Of a stretch of DNA of 64,000 nt, positions 51,284-59,815 are shown piece by piece (position 1 is the first letter of the stretch; each line of letters starts with the position of its first letter). The DNA lies in the NCBI RefSeq assembly GCF_026236535.1, contig NZ_JAHTMW010000013.1, forward strand, positions 1 through 64,000. The letters are read 5' to 3'. Source of the stretch: Streptomyces sp. SKN60 (GTDB lineage: Bacteria; Actinomycetota; Actinomycetes; Streptomycetales; Streptomycetaceae). The notes beneath the pieces are model-generated. The model made no database searches. It saw nothing but the letters and a program-made list of their open reading frames with translations, and was not told where the DNA came from. Made by a program: the position numbers and the translations under genes.

Positions 51284-53464
51284 TCAGGCCTTGGCCAGCT
51301 CCTTCTCGGTCCCGGCCGGGGGCGCGGCTCCGCCGGCGGGGGCGGCGGCCGCCAGGCCCTCGCCCTCGACGTCGACGTTCGGCAGCACGCGGCCGAGCCA
51401 CTTCGGCAGCCACCAGGCCTTGTGGCCGAGCAGCGCGAGGACGGCCGGGACGATCGCCATGCGGACCACGAAGGCGTCGAAGAGAACGGCGACGGCGAGG
51501 CCGAAGCCGATCATCTTGACCATCTGCTCACTGGAGCCGATGAAGCCCGAGAAGACCGCGATCATGATCACCGCGGCCGCGGTGACCACCCGGGCGCCGT
51601 GCCGGAAGCCGGTGACGATCGCCTCGCCGGGGCGCGCGCCGTGGACGTACGCCTCGCGCATCCGGGTGACCAGGAAGACCTCGTAGTCCATGGCGAGACC
51701 GAAGACGACGCCCACCATGAAGATCGGCATCATCGACATGATCGGGCCGGTCTGCTCGACGCCGAACACGCTGCCCAGCCAGCCCCACTGGAAGACCGCG
51801 ACGACCGCGCCGAGGGCGGCGACCACGGAGAGCAGGAAGCCGAGGGCCGCCTTCAGCGGGACCAGGACCGAGCGGAAGACCACCATGAGGAGCAGGAAGG
51901 CGAGGCCAACGACCAGGGCCAGATAGGGCAGCAGGGCGTCGTTCATCTTCTGCGAGAAGTCGATGTTCATCGCGGTGGCGCCGGTGACCAGGACGTCGTC
52001 GCCGGTCGCGCCGCGGATGTCGTGCACCAGCCGCTCGGTCTCCGCGGAGGACGGGCGGTCCTTCGGGATGACCGTGATCATCGCGGCGTCGCCGGCCTTG
52101 TTCGGGGTCGGCGGCGTGACGGCCGCCCAGCCCTCGACGCCCTTGATGGAGGTGACGGTCTTGTCGGCGGCGGCCTTGTCGCCGTCCACGACCACGAGCA
52201 GCGGGCCGTTGAAGCCGGGGCCGAAGCCGTCGGACAGCGCGTCGTACGCCCGGCGCTCGCTGGTGGAGGTGGGCTTCGCGCCGTCGTCCGGCAGGCCCAT
52301 CTCCAGGGAGGCGGCGGGCACGGCGATCGCGCCCAGGCCGAGGACGCCGACGACGAGCACCATCAGCGGGCGGCGGATGACGAAGCGGGCCCAGCGGGTG
52401 CCGCCGTTGGGCTTGTCGCTCGCCGTGCCCTTGCCCTTGCCCTTGCGCTGCTTCCGGCTGACGACCTTGTCGCCGGCGAAGCCGAGCAGGGCCGGGATGA
52501 GCGTGAGCGCGATGAGGACGGCGATCACGACCGTGCCGGCGGCGGCGAAGCCCATCTTCGTCAGCATCGGGATGTTGACGACGGCCAGGCCGACCAGGGC
52601 GATGACGACGGTGAGCCCGGCGAAGACGACGGCGGAGCCGGCCGTGCCGACCGCGCGCCCGGCGGCCTCCTCCTTCGTGTGGCCCTCGGCGAGCTCCGAG
52701 CGGTAGCGGGAGACGATGAAGAGGGCGTAGTCGATGCCGACGGCGAGGCCGATCATCGACGCGAGGGTGGAGGTGGTGGTGCCGAGGTCCAGGACGTTCG
52801 CGAGCGCGGTGATCGTCGAGACGCCGATGCCGACGCCGATGACCGCGGTGAGCAGCGGGAGCCCGGCCGCGACGAGCGAGCCGAAGGTGATGACGAGCAC
52901 GACGCCCGCGAGGACGATGCCGATGACCTCGCTCGCACCCTGCTCCGGCATGGTCTGGAGCGCGTCGCCGCCGATCTCGACGGTCAGCCCCTGCCCCTGC
53001 GCGGCCCGGCCGGTCTCCTTGAGCGCGTCACGGGTCGCGTCGGTCAGCTCCATCGCGTTGACCTTGTACGCCACGGAGACGTAGGCGGTCGAACCGTCGC
53101 GGGAGACCGCCTGGGCCGTGTACGGGTCGGTGACCCGGGCGATCTGGTCGGAGCCGGACTGCAGCGCGGCCACGGTCTTGGCGACCTTGGCCTTGTTCGC
53201 CGGGTCCTGCATGCTCTGGCCGGCCGGGGCCTTGAAGACCACGCGGGCGGTGGCTCCGTCGGCGCTGGCCCCGGGGAAACGCTGTTCGAGCAGGTCGAAG
53301 GCGCGCTGTGCCTCGGTGCCGGGGATGGAGAAGGAGCTGGAGGTGGCGGCGGGCGCGGTGGCGGCACCGACTCCGGCGAGCGCGAGCAACGCCACCCAGA
53401 GGAGGGCGACGAGCCGGCGGCGCCGGAAGGCGGAGCGGCCGAGCTTGTAGAGGAACGTGGCCAC
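51284..53464 (-). CDS. MMPL/RND-family exporter
   Basis: 726 residues, GTG at 53464 after GGGAG. Twelve membrane spans in two repeats, each followed by a large outer loop. Family features: the N-terminal ATFLYKLGRSAFRRRRLVALLWV, first-half LAVGIDYALFIVSRYRSELAEGHTKEEAAGRAVGTAGSAVVFAGLTVV (the GxDY motif, read in pieces), and second-half FGLAMDYEVFLVTRMREAYVHGA. The Asp residues in GIDY and AMDY carry proton flow. Such transporters export lipids, antibiotics or biocides. The TetR gene immediately upstream on the same strand is its likely repressor. Tail is Ala/Pro-rich. Confidence 0.92.
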   Translation of the reverse strand: MATFLYKLGRSAFRRRRLVALLWVALLALAGVGAATAPAATSSSFSIPGTEAQRAFDLLEQRFPGASADGATARVVFKAPAGQSMQDPANKAKVAKTVAALQSGSDQIARVTDPYTAQAVSRDGSTAYVSVAYKVNAMELTDATRDALKETGRAAQGQGLTVEIGGDALQTMPEQGASEVIGIVLAGVVLVITFGSLVAAGLPLLTAVIGVGIGVSTITALANVLDLGTTTSTLASMIGLAVGIDYALFIVSRYRSELAEGHTKEEAAGRAVGTAGSAVVFAGLTVVIALVGLAVVNIPMLTKMGFAAAGTVVIAVLIALTLIPALLGFAGDKVVSRKQRKGKGKGTASDKPNGGTRWARFVIRRPLMVLVVGVLGLGAIAVPAASLEMGLPDDGAKPTSTSERRAYDALSDGFGPGFNGPLLVVVDGDKAAADKTVTSIKGVEGWAAVTPPTPNKAGDAAMITVIPKDRPSSAETERLVHDIRGATGDDVLVTGATAMNIDFSQKMNDALLPYLALVVGLAFLLLMVVFRSVLVPLKAALGFLLSVVAALGAVVAVFQWGWLGSVFGVEQTGPIMSMMPIFMVGVVFGLAMDYEVFLVTRMREAYVHGARPGEAIVTGFRHGARVVTAAAVIMIAVFSGFIGSSEQMVKMIGFGLAVAVLFDAFVVRMAIVPAVLALLGHKAWWLPKWLGRVLPNVDVEGEGLAAAAPAGGAAPPAGTEKELAKA

Positions 53465-53595
53465 GGGGGCGTACTCCCGGTGTTGAGTGGGACAGGGCAT
53501 GGGGAGCCGGCCCGACGGCGTGAGCGGTGCGCAGTCAGGTGGTGCGGGCGGTGCGGATGAGGAAGGTGGTGGGGGCCGCGGGGTGCGGCGGTGGG

Positions 53596-54171
53596 TCAGG
53601 CGCCGAGTGAGGGGAGCACCACGGCGTCGATGTAGCTGCGGAGGAACGCGGAGTCCACCGGCTGGTCTTCGATCAGCGGGCGGGCGATGAACGCTCCGAT
53701 CAGCATGTGGGGCACGAGCTTCAAAGCCGGGTTGTCGGCTCGGATCTCGCCTCTCCGGACGGCTCGCTGGAGGACTTCGTCGAGGCCGGTCATCTCGGGC
53801 TCGACGAGCAGCTCGCGCAGTGCCTGGAGCAGTTCGGGGTTGTCGTGGACGGCATGGGCCAGGCCCCGCATCAGCGCGGAGTCCTTCTCCATCTGGCAGT
53901 CGTCGGAGTTCGCGAGGATCGCGTCGAAGTCGCCGCGCAGGCTGCCGGTGTCGATCTCGGCGAGCGAGACCGGCTTGTTGTGGCGCAGCGCCCTGGCGAC
54001 GAGCTCGGGCTTGCTCCCCCACTGGCGGTAGAGGGTGGCCTTGCTGGATCGGGTGCGGGCGGCGACGGCGTCCATGGTGAGGGCGTCGTAACCGACCTCG
54101 CGCAGCAGGTCGAGCACGGCTTCGTACAGCTCGGCCTCCCGCTCGGGGGTGAGCCTGCTGCGAACTGCCAT
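53596..54171 (-). CDS. TetR-family regulator of the MMPL exporter
   Basis: 191 residues. The HTH at residues ~10-55 (ELYEAVLDLLREVGYDALTMDAVAARTRSSKATLYRQWGSKPELV, read in pieces) is a textbook TetR. The C-terminal TetR_C domain (LLVEPEMTGLDEVLQRAVRRGEIRAD) resembles the family of efflux regulators. It lies 131 bp before the exporter on the same strand. Two near-identical 15-bp palindromes in its upstream region, one next to each divergent start, suggest that it represses itself, the exporter and perhaps the tricorn gene. Confidence 0.92.
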   Translation of the reverse strand: MAVRSRLTPEREAELYEAVLDLLREVGYDALTMDAVAARTRSSKATLYRQWGSKPELVARALRHNKPVSLAEIDTGSLRGDFDAILANSDDCQMEKDSALMRGLAHAVHDNPELLQALRELLVEPEMTGLDEVLQRAVRRGEIRADNPALKLVPHMLIGAFIARPLIEDQPVDSAFLRSYIDAVVLPSLGA

Positions 54172-54202
54172 GGCCGGCCTCCTGCTTCCGTCCGGCGAGC
54201 GA

Positions 54203-54271
54203 ACGAAACGGTTTCGTACACGTCGACATAACGAAGATACCCCCCGGTATAGCGAAACGAAACCGTTTCGT
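54203..54271. promoter_or_regulatory. Paired TetR operators in the divergent tetR/tricorn promoter
   Basis: ACGAAACGGTTTCGT (54203-54217) and ACGAAACCGTTTCGT (54257-54271) are palindromes with centres 54 bp apart. Each is followed by a similar TAC(A/G)(C/T)GTCG tail, so the pair is also a direct repeat. Between them lies a third palindrome ATACC-CCCC-GGTAT (54237-54250). Confidence 0.75.
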
Positions 54272-54378
54272 ACGTGTCGTGGAACACAGGCGTTCCGGAA
54301 CCTTCCGGACCACTTCCGAACTGCTTCTGGACTGACGTACGAGTTGCCTCACCCCCTTCCCGCGGAAAGCATGAGGAG

Positions 54379-57300
54379 GTGAGTGACGACGTCGCGTATC
54401 TCCGCTTCCCGCACCTCCACGGCGAGCTGCTGTGCTTCGCGGCCGAGGACGACCTCTGGGTCGCCCCCCTCGTGCCCGAGGGCCACCGGCCCGGCCGCGC
54501 CTGGCGGATCACCGCCGACCGGACCCGGGTCGGGCCCCCGCGCTTCTCCCCGGACGGCCGCCACATCGCCTATACGAGCTGGCGCAGCCTCGATCCGGAG
54601 ATCCACCTGGCGCCCGTGGACGGCGGCCCCTCCCGGCGGCTCAGCTACTGGGGCTCCACCGACACCCGGGTCTGCGGCTGGTCCCCGCCCGACCAGGACG
54701 GCCGGTCCGACATCCTCGCGGTCTCCTCCCACGGCCAGCCCTTCTCCTACTTCTCCTGGGCCTACACGGTCCCCACCGACGGCTCCCCCGGCGCCAAACT
54801 GCCCTGGGGCCCGGTCACCGACATCGCCGTCGCCGACTTCGACGAGGACGAAGCCGAGGCCGAGGGCTCCGCGGCACAGCGGCGCAGCCTCCTGCTCACC
54901 GGCACCCCGCCGCACGAACCCGCCTCCTGGAAGCGCTACCGCGGCGGCGCCATGGGCCGCCTGTGGCTGCACGGAAGGCGGCTGCTCCCGGACCTCGGCG
55001 GGCACCTCGACGCCCCGATGTTCGTCACCGCCCCGCCCGGCGAGAGCGGCCCGGCCGGCGCGGCCGGCGGGACGCGGATCGCCTTCCTCTCCGACCACGA
55101 GGGCATCGGCAACCTCTACTCCTGTCTCCCCGACGGCACCGACCTGCGCCGCCACACCGACCACGACGAGTTCTACGCCCGCAACGCCTCCAGCGACGGG
55201 CAGCGGGTGGTCTACCAGCACGCCGGCGAGCTGTGGATCGTCGACGAACTCACCGCCGGCTCCCGCCCGCGCCGCCTCGACGTCCGCCTCGGCGGCCCCC
55301 GCACCGGCCGCCGCCCCTACCAGGTGCCCGCCGCCCACCACGTGGACGCCCTGTCCGTGGACGAGACCGGCCGGGCCAGCGCCGTCTCGGTGCGCGGCAG
55401 CCTCTACTGGCTGACCCACCGCGACGGCCCCGCCCGCACCATCGCCGACACCCCCGGGGTCCGCGTCCGACTCCCCGAGATGCTGGGCAGCGGCGGCCAG
55501 GTCGCCTACGTCACCGACGCCGAGGGCGAGGACGCCGTCGAGATCGCCTACCTCCCCCGCGCCAGCGGCGACCGCCCCCCGCGCCGCCTCGCCTCCGGAC
55601 AGCTCGGCCGCGTCGAGGAACTCGTCTCCGACCCCGACGGCGAACGCCTCGCCATCGCCTCCAGCGACGGCCGCCTCCTCCTGATCGACGCGACGGAGGA
55701 GGACGAGGAACCGGAGCTCACGGAGCCTGCCGCGGGGCGCGCGGACGCGGGCGAGGGCGAGGGCGAGGGCGCCACGGTGCCCACGGCCGAGGGCACCGCC
55801 GCCTCGGCCGAGGGCGCCGAGGCCGGCGAGAGCCCTGCGGGCCCCGAGGCCACCAAGAGCACCGAGAGCGCCAAGGCCGCCCAGAGCGCCGACAGCCCCG
55901 AGAGTCCCGGGGCCGAGGGCCCCGAGGGCCCCGGTGGCACCCCGCCCCAGGGCAAGGTCACCGAGCTCATCCGCTCCCTCAACGGACCGGTCCGCGACCT
56001 CGCGTTCTCCCCCGACGGGGCCTGGCTCACCTGGTCGCACCCGGGCATCGGGCGCTCGCTGCGCTCCATCAAGATGGCCCGCATCTCCGGCCCCGGCGCG
56101 CCCGCCATCGTCGACGTCACCAACGGGCGCTTCGAGGACGAGAACCCGGTCTTCACCCGCGACGGGCGCTACCTCGCCTTCCTCTCCTGGCGGGGCTTCG
56201 ACCCGGTGTACGACGTGCACACCGGCGACCTGTCCTTCCCGCTGGGCTGCCGCCCCTACCTCGTACCGCTCTCCTCCGCGACCCCCTCCCCCTTCGCGCT
56301 GCTTCCCGACGGGCGGCCCGCCGCCGGCGGCATGGACCCCGCCGACGAGGAGGCGGGCGCCGGGGACGGCACGGTCACCGTCGAGATCGAGGGACTCCCC
56401 GACCGGGTCCACCCCTTCCCCGTGACCGCCTCCAAGTACTCCGCCCTCCAGCCGGTGGCCGGCGGCGGCCTGGTGTGGCTGCGCTGGCCGATCTCCGGCG
56501 CGCTCGGCGAGACCTTCGCCAACCCCTCCGATCCCTCCCCCCGCCCCACGCTGGAGCACTACAACATCCCCAAGGCCCGCAAGACCGAACTCGTGGGCCA
56601 CCTCGACTGGTTCGCGGTGAGCGGCGACGGCTCCCGGCTCGTCGTGGTCGACGAGGGCGAGCTGCGGGCCGTCCCCTCCACCGAGTCCGGCGACAGCGAC
56701 TCGACGGTCTACCTCGACCTGCGGCGCATCGTGCACGAGGTCGACCCGGCCGCCGAGTGGCGGCAGGCCTTCGACGAGGCCGGCCGGATCGTCCGCGCCT
56801 ACTTCTGGGAGCCGGACATGGGCGGCGTCGACTGGACGGCCGTCCTCGACCAGTACCGCCCGCTCGTCCAACGGGTCGCCTCCCCGGACGAGTTCGCCGA
56901 CCTGCTGCGCGAGGTGATGGGCGAGCTCGGCACCTCGCACGCGTACGTCAGCCCCGCCCGCCGCAACGAGGGCCCCGCCCACTACCAGCGCCCGCAGGGT
57001 CTGCTCGGCGCCAACCTCGTGCCCCGCGACGACGGCTGGACGGTCAAGCGGATCCTGCCCGGCGACTCCTCCGACTCCAAGGCCCGCTCACCGCTCGCGG
57101 GCACCGGAATCCGCGAGGGCGCCGTCCTCACCCATGTCGACGGCCGCCCCGTCGACCCGGTGGCCGGTCCCTATCCCCTCCTCTCCGGCACCGGTGGCAC
57201 CACCGTCGAACTCACCTTCACCCCCGCCGGCGGCGAGGGCCGCTCCCGCCGGATCGCCGTCGTCCCCCTCGTCGACGAACGCCCGCTGCGCTACCAGGAC

Positions 57301-57978
57301 TGGGTGACCAAGCGGCGCGCGGTCGTGCGCGAGATCAGCAGCGGGCGCTGCGGCTACCTCCACATCCCCGACATGGGCGGCTCCGGCTGGGCCCAGTTCA
57401 ACCGCGACCTGCGGATGGAGGTCTCCCGGCCGGCCCTCATCGTGGACGTGCGCGGCAACGCCGGCGGCCACATCAGCGAGCTGGTGATAGAGAAACTCAC
57501 CCGCAAGATCCTCGGCTGGGACCTCACCCGCAACGCCCAGCCGGTCAGCTACGCCTCCAACGCCCCGCGTGGCCCGATCGTCGCGCTCGCCGACGAGGCC
57601 ACCTCCTCCGACGGCGACATGATCACCGCCGCCTTCAAACTGCTCGGCCTCGGCCCCGTCGTCGGCCAGCGCACGTGGGGCGGCGTCGTCGGCATGACGG
57701 GCCGCCACACCCTGGGCGACGGCACCACGATCACCGTGCCGATGAACGCCGCCTGGTTCCCCGAATACGGCTGGTCCGTGGAGAACCAGGGCGTCGCCCC
57801 CGACCTCGCCGTGCTGCGCACCCCCCTCGACTGGGCCGAGGGCCGGCACGCCCAGCTCGACGACGCCGTGCACGTCGCCCTGGCCCTGCTCGACGAGAAC
57901 CCGCCCGCGAGCCCGCCCGGCTATGAGGCGGTGCCGGACCGCTCCCGGCCCAAGCTGCCGCCCCGGTCCAGCTCGTAG
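54379..57978 (+). CDS. Tricorn-type S41 protease
   Basis: 1199 residues, GTG at 54379 (SDDVAYLRFPHLHGE). Residues ~1-420 and ~530-760 contain PD40/WD-like propeller repeats (FSPDGRHIAYTS; FTRDGRYLAFLSW). Then follow the C1 helical bundle (VDWTAVLDQYRPLVQRV), a PDZ domain (~860-950, GLLGANLVPRDDGWTVKRILPGD) and the S41 core. In that core ALIVDVRGNAGGH and DEATSSDGDMI place the nucleophilic Ser at SSDG. An insertion of about 85 residues, rich in Ala/Glu/Gly/Ser (~455-530), splits the propeller region. Tricorn proteases trim peptides made by the proteasome. The SD-like AGGAGG overlaps the start, which also creates a tiny ORF ATGAGGAGGTGA. It overlaps the GNAT gene by 58 bp. Confidence 0.93.
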   Translation: MSDDVAYLRFPHLHGELLCFAAEDDLWVAPLVPEGHRPGRAWRITADRTRVGPPRFSPDGRHIAYTSWRSLDPEIHLAPVDGGPSRRLSYWGSTDTRVCGWSPPDQDGRSDILAVSSHGQPFSYFSWAYTVPTDGSPGAKLPWGPVTDIAVADFDEDEAEAEGSAAQRRSLLLTGTPPHEPASWKRYRGGAMGRLWLHGRRLLPDLGGHLDAPMFVTAPPGESGPAGAAGGTRIAFLSDHEGIGNLYSCLPDGTDLRRHTDHDEFYARNASSDGQRVVYQHAGELWIVDELTAGSRPRRLDVRLGGPRTGRRPYQVPAAHHVDALSVDETGRASAVSVRGSLYWLTHRDGPARTIADTPGVRVRLPEMLGSGGQVAYVTDAEGEDAVEIAYLPRASGDRPPRRLASGQLGRVEELVSDPDGERLAIASSDGRLLLIDATEEDEEPELTEPAAGRADAGEGEGEGATVPTAEGTAASAEGAEAGESPAGPEATKSTESAKAAQSADSPESPGAEGPEGPGGTPPQGKVTELIRSLNGPVRDLAFSPDGAWLTWSHPGIGRSLRSIKMARISGPGAPAIVDVTNGRFEDENPVFTRDGRYLAFLSWRGFDPVYDVHTGDLSFPLGCRPYLVPLSSATPSPFALLPDGRPAAGGMDPADEEAGAGDGTVTVEIEGLPDRVHPFPVTASKYSALQPVAGGGLVWLRWPISGALGETFANPSDPSPRPTLEHYNIPKARKTELVGHLDWFAVSGDGSRLVVVDEGELRAVPSTESGDSDSTVYLDLRRIVHEVDPAAEWRQAFDEAGRIVRAYFWEPDMGGVDWTAVLDQYRPLVQRVASPDEFADLLREVMGELGTSHAYVSPARRNEGPAHYQRPQGLLGANLVPRDDGWTVKRILPGDSSDSKARSPLAGTGIREGAVLTHVDGRPVDPVAGPYPLLSGTGGTTVELTFTPAGGEGRSRRIAVVPLVDERPLRYQDWVTKRRAVVREISSGRCGYLHIPDMGGSGWAQFNRDLRMEVSRPALIVDVRGNAGGHISELVIEKLTRKILGWDLTRNAQPVSYASNAPRGPIVALADEATSSDGDMITAAFKLLGLGPVVGQRTWGGVVGMTGRHTLGDGTTITVPMNAAWFPEYGWSVENQGVAPDLAVLRTPLDWAEGRHAQLDDAVHVALALLDENPPASPPGYEAVPDRSRPKLPPRSSS

Positions 57979-58508
57979 AGGTCCAGCTCGTAGGCCGTGC
58001 CCGGCTCGCCGTCGAGCGTCACGCTGCCCACCGCGCCGAACCCGACCCGGGCGAGCACCGCCCGGGACGGCCCGTTGCCGAGGGTCGCGGCGGCGGTGAG
58101 CCGGCTCAGCCCGTACTCCTCGCGGGCCCGCGCGCACAACTCCCGTACCGTCGCGGTCGCCACCCCGCGGCCGGCGGTCTTCTCGGCGACCCGGTAGCCG
58201 AGTTCGGCACTGCCGTCGGCTATGTCCACCAGATTGAACCGCCCCACTATCTCCCCGTCCCCCGCGACCAGCACATGGAAGAGGATCGTCCCGACCTCCT
58301 GCTCGTCCAGCAGGGCCTGGTGCCGGGCGGCGAACTCCGCCTCCTCGAAATACGCGTCCCCGCGGTCGGGCACGGACGCGGCGAAGAAGGCCCGGTTCTC
58401 CCGCTCGAAGGCGAGCACGGCGGGCGCGTGGTCGGGTCGCAGCCGCTCAAGTACGAACGTCGTCACGTCGATTGCCTCAGGTGCCTGGGTTGCCTCAGTC
58501 TCGGACAT
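57921..58508 (-). CDS. GNAT-family N-acetyltransferase (RimJ/RimL type)
   Basis: 195 residues, ATG at 58508. The RimJ/RimL acetyltransferase fold is clear: LERLRPDHAPAVLAFERENRAFF, then IVGRFNLVDIADGSAELGYRVAEKTAGRGVAT (acetyl-CoA loop AGRGVAT) and LGNGPSRAVLARVGF. It may acetylate a protein N-terminus or a small amine. Its C-terminal 19 codons overlap the end of the tricorn gene on the other strand. A DnaA-box-like TTATCCACA lies 41 bp upstream. Confidence 0.9.
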   Translation of the reverse strand: MSETEATQAPEAIDVTTFVLERLRPDHAPAVLAFERENRAFFAASVPDRGDAYFEEAEFAARHQALLDEQEVGTILFHVLVAGDGEIVGRFNLVDIADGSAELGYRVAEKTAGRGVATATVRELCARAREEYGLSRLTAAATLGNGPSRAVLARVGFGAVGSVTLDGEPGTAYELDLYELDRGGSLGRERSGTAS

Positions 58509-58548
58509 GAGGATCACGGTACGTAACTCCGCGATTCCGTGCAGGAAG

Positions 58549-58557
58549 TTATCCACA
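58549..58557. other. Isolated DnaA-box sequence TTATCCACA
   Basis: Exact match to the classic 9-mer in the gap between the GNAT and CsbD-like genes. A single copy was seen, so it is not an origin. Confidence 0.4.
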
Positions 58558-58577
58558 GGCAGCGGAGACAAACACGC

Positions 58578-58609
58578 GAAGGCGCACCCGGCGTCCCGGG
58601 TGCGCCTTC
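58578..58609 (-). terminator. Terminator after CsbD-like gene
   Basis: A 14-bp stem (58578-58591 with 58596-58609) with loop CGTC, 15 nt after the stop at 58624. Confidence 0.85.
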
Positions 58610-58623
58610 CTCACAGGACGGCG

Positions 58624-58812
58624 TCAGGCGTCGTAGTCCATGTCGAGGCGGTCCTGGTCCTCCTGCTGCCGGCGCCGCTCGTCCTCGGACTTCGCACGGT
58701 CCTTGGCCTGCGACGCGCGCTCGGAGGCCCGGTCCTTGGCCCCGCTCATCGCGTCCTGCATCTTGCCCTTGGCCTGCTGCGCCTTGCCCTGCATGTCGTC
58801 CTTGATGCCCAT
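58624..58812 (-). CDS. CsbD-like small stress protein
   Basis: 62 residues. Highly charged and probably disordered: MGIKDDMQGKAQQAKGKMQD, then Ala/Lys/Arg/Asp/Glu repeats (SERASQAKDRAKSEDERR) and a DQDRLDMDYDA end. The DKMQGKAQQAKGK core is like the CsbD/YjbJ family, general-stress proteins controlled by alternative sigma factors. An AGGAGTGACC sequence precedes the ATG. Too short for many gene callers, but it has both a ribosome site and a terminator. Confidence 0.85.
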   Translation of the reverse strand: MGIKDDMQGKAQQAKGKMQDAMSGAKDRASERASQAKDRAKSEDERRRQQEDQDRLDMDYDA

Positions 58813-58921
58813 GAAAGGTCACTCCTAGAAGGGTGTGAGGGAGACGGGGCGTGTCGCCCCTTGGGCTTCGACCAGACTGACACGGCAGGACAACCCGTGC
58901 ATTTCGATCAGATACGGACAG

Positions 58922-59815
58922 TCACGAACGCGCGGACCGGCGCTCCGTGCGCTCCTCCTCGTCCGCCGCGCCGCCCGCGCCGACCAGCCCCTTGCCGACG
59001 CTTCCGAGCCGCGGCTCGAAGCGCCGCATCTCGCGCTGTCCGACGGAGGCGATGATGCCCGGCAGATAGCCGCGGGTGGACTGCATCCCGCGCAGCCACC
59101 ACTGGGCGTACACATGGGCCGAGCGCCGCTCGACGCCCGCGACGATCCGGTCGACGGCCGGGCCGAGCGGGTAGGTGCGGTTGGACGGCCAGGGCAGCCG
59201 GGAGCGCAGCTCGCGCATCACGTCGTCCTGGTCCGCGCCCCGCACCATGTCGGTGTCGGTCCAGGACAGATAGCCGACGCCGACCTTCACGCCCTTGTAC
59301 GCGACCTCGGCGCGCAGGCTGTGCGCGAAGGCCTCGGCCCCGGACTTGGAGGCGCAGTACGCCGTCATCATCGGCGCCGGGGTCATCGCCGCGAGCGAGG
59401 CGATCTGCAGGAAGTAGCCGCGGGACTCCATGAGGACCGGCAGGAACGCGCGGGCCGTGACGGCGCCGCCGATCAGGTTGACCTCGATGACCCGCCGCCA
59501 GGCGACCGGGTCGGAGTCGACGAACGGACCGCCCGCCGCGACACCGGCGTTGGCGACCACGATGTCGACCTTGCCGAACCGCTGCTTCACCGCGGCCGCG
59601 ACCTCGGCCATCGCCTCGTGGTCGGTGACGTCGGCGTGCCACCAGTCGGCCTCGGTGTGCAGCCGGCCGGCGACCTCCTTCAGGAGCTCCGGCTCCAGGC
59701 CGACCAGCGCGATCTTCGCACCGCGCGCCGAGAGCTTGCGGGCGAGGAGCTCGCCGACCCCGCGCGCGCCGCCGGTGACGACCGCGACCTGTCCTTCCAG
59801 GCTCACCCTGCTCAT
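58922..59815 (-). CDS. Short-chain dehydrogenase/reductase
   Basis: 297 residues. Classical SDR: the NAD(P)-binding TGGARGVG, DVTDHEAM, the NAG motif (VVANAGVAAGG), catalytic Ser (QIASLAAMTP) and YxxxK (AYCASKSGAEAF). The ATG overlaps the hydrolase stop (ATGA), so it is the third coupled gene in the BVMO operon. The C-terminal extension (~240-297) is Arg/Glu-rich and may be soluble or amphipathic. Expected role: reduce or oxidise an alcohol/ketone linked to the BVMO and esterase steps. The order BVMO-hydrolase-SDR recalls the mymA operon of M. tuberculosis (Rv3083-Rv3085). Confidence 0.92.
   Translation of the reverse strand: MSRVSLEGQVAVVTGGARGVGELLARKLSARGAKIALVGLEPELLKEVAGRLHTEADWWHADVTDHEAMAEVAAAVKQRFGKVDIVVANAGVAAGGPFVDSDPVAWRRVIEVNLIGGAVTARAFLPVLMESRGYFLQIASLAAMTPAPMMTAYCASKSGAEAFAHSLRAEVAYKGVKVGVGYLSWTDTDMVRGADQDDVMRELRSRLPWPSNRTYPLGPAVDRIVAGVERRSAHVYAQWWLRGMQSTRGYLPGIIASVGQREMRRFEPRLGSVGKGLVGAGGAADEEERTERRSARS

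Noticed and set aside
54349..56982. 877-codon open frame antisense to the tricorn gene
   Set aside because: Gly/Val/Asp-rich shadow; the plus-strand frame has propeller, PDZ and S41 motifs.
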